6,110 nt of DNA. Origin: Flavobacteriales bacterium UBA5869 (lineage in GTDB: Bacteria > Bacteroidota > Bacteroidia > Flavobacteriales_D > Crocinitomicaceae). A program made the position numbers and the translations under genes. The notes beneath the pieces are model-generated. The model was not told where the DNA came from and ran no database searches. It saw nothing but the letters and a program-made list of their open reading frames with translations. Positions 5,050-6,110 of the stretch are shown one piece after another (within the stretch, counting starts at the first letter, position 1; each line of letters starts with the position of its first letter). The DNA is taken from positions 245 through 6,354 of the forward strand of contig DJFP01000065.1 of assembly GCA_002432565.1 (NCBI GenBank). The letters are read 5' to 3'.

Positions 5050-6110
5050 ATGAACGAGAAACCGAAACAAAAATACTATTGGGGAATTGGATTAGAAAAC
5101 GAAACCTACATGCAATTCAAAGAATCAATGATTGTTTCCGGTGGATTCATACAAGAAAAAATTGGCTGCGAACGCTACAGCATCGATTATAGAAAGTGCT
5201 ATAAATCAGGAATACTGGCATCTGTGCTGGAAAACGGCCTGACTAAAGATCACAATTACCGGGTAAGCCGAATGATCAATAGCCATTCACTGGATAAAAT
5301 TGATTTAAACTACCAGCATAAAACGATTGCTTCGACCAATCCGGCGGCAGATAACCCGGAATACCTCGGAAAGTCTATTTTGGAAAACTTCCTGGAAACT
5401 CAGCCTTACAATATCCAAAGTATGCTGACCCAAAAGACCAACCCGATGGGATCTGTGAATTTTGACGGTGATTCGATCGAATTTGTGACCAGGTACTTTG
5501 AAAACAGAACCATTCCCGATTCGTGCGATGAGCTGGCTGCTACCAAGAAGCTCTTTATCGATAAAATCAATGAATCAGGTGTCCTGAACGGGCACTTACA
5601 TTTCCCGGACTACAACATCGGGTTCAACATGTTTGTATCTAACCAGGAAAACATTGTGCTGTTCAATAACGGTACTTACCATTTCCACATGACCCTGCCA
5701 ACGCTGACTGAAAACAGCCGGATCGTAGATTATGCGGGGTTTGAAGCCAAACATGCCAATGCAATTTACATGCTTCAGTGGTTCGAACCGCTTTTCATAA
5801 CAACGCTGGGCAGTCCGGATATCATGCAGGTCATCAGCACGAAACACGGGTTAAACCACCAATTCGCCGGTGGTTCCATGCGAAATGCTATGTCGCGTTA
5901 TACCGGAGTGGGAACCTTCAACAAAGTCATGGCGAAAGGAAAGATCCTGACTTACCAGGTAGAAGAATTCCGGAAACTCCTAAGGTTTGAAAAAGAACAA
6001 AACATTTGGTGGCGCGACCAGGTCGAATCAGCCTTTGACTACGAACTGCTTTCAGATATCGGTTTGGACTTCAACCAGGAAAAAATGTACCAAAGTGGTT
6101 TCGAGTTCCG
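5050..6110 (+). CDS. Putative amidoligase (GCS-like COOH-NH2 ligase fold), 3' end outside window
   Basis: The frame is open from ATG 5050 to the window end, giving 353 residues with no stop. It begins MNEKPKQKYYWGIGLENETY; the GIGLENE (12-18) has the ExE pattern that opens glutamate-cysteine-ligase and amidoligase folds. Further matches are SIEFVT at 142-147 (the IExxT-like strand), FHMTLPT at 212-218, the helix HANAIYMLQWFEPLFITTLGSP split over 235-256, and GGSMRNAMSRYTGVGT at 274-289, resembling arginine-containing substrate- or ATP-binding segments. Enzymes with this fold use ATP to join an amine to a carboxylate. No signal peptide is visible, so it is probably cytosolic. It lies 47 bp after the cysteine-peptidase-like gene with no promoter seen between them, so they are likely co-transcribed. 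The fold call is by remembered motifs and could be wrong; the substrate is unknown and the C-terminal part is missing from the window. Confidence 0.6.
   Translation, partial: MNEKPKQKYYWGIGLENETYMQFKESMIVSGGFIQEKIGCERYSIDYRKCYKSGILASVLENGLTKDHNYRVSRMINSHSLDKIDLNYQHKTIASTNPAADNPEYLGKSILENFLETQPYNIQSMLTQKTNPMGSVNFDGDSIEFVTRYFENRTIPDSCDELAATKKLFIDKINESGVLNGHLHFPDYNIGFNMFVSNQENIVLFNNGTYHFHMTLPTLTENSRIVDYAGFEAKHANAIYMLQWFEPLFITTLGSPDIMQVISTKHGLNHQFAGGSMRNAMSRYTGVGTFNKVMAKGKILTYQVEEFRKLLRFEKEQNIWWRDQVESAFDYELLSDIGLDFNQEKMYQSGFEF

Noticed and set aside
5596..5990. Short open frames on both strands inside the last gene
   Set aside because: The + frame from 5050 is open for over 1 kb with coherent family motifs, so these short frames are shadows.

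Overview
The window looks like chromosomal DNA of a Bacteroidota bacterium, most likely of the Flavobacteriales type. The reasons are moderate GC content, poor Shine-Dalgarno sequences before most starts, several exact or near matches to the Bacteroidota -7 box (TAnnTTTG), a lipoprotein signal ending in LSC, and protein families common in that phylum. The genus cannot be fixed from the sequence alone. All convincing genes are on the + strand.

Left region (1-754): the 3' end of a type II antitoxin gene overlaps a RelE/ParE-family toxin gene. The toxin frame degenerates and then ends inside a tandem array of fifteen 21-22 bp units plus a partial sixteenth. Every full unit ends in TTGTAA. The array fills most of the roughly 390 bp without a confident gene. 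After it comes a 136-residue orphan protein of unknown function (755-1165) with its own candidate promoter.

Middle region (1166-4098): a zinc-free MDR-family NAD(P)H oxidoreductase (1331-2302) is followed 7 bp later by an AraC-family regulator (2310-3122), clearly one transcription unit. After a 68 bp gap come a DUF1772 (anthrone-oxygenase-like) membrane protein and, 5 bp further on, a single-haem cytochrome c lipoprotein. Both transcription units carry the same promoter layout, CCGG, 14 bases, TAATTTTG, with a GC-rich CCGCC block just before the -7 box. This suggests the AraC protein may control both units as a small redox-related regulon.

Right region (4099-6110): a 245-residue protein with the pattern of a phage-endolysin/CHAP-like cysteine peptidase (Cys90, His187, a QAG motif) but no signal peptide is followed after 47 bp by the start of a large protein that runs off the window. 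The second protein has features of the amidoligase / glutamate-cysteine-ligase-like (COOH-NH2 ligase) fold. A cytosolic peptidase beside a peptide-bond-forming ligase is the best candidate here for a little-described system, possibly one that adds and removes a peptide or amino-acid modification. This is inference from motifs and gene order.
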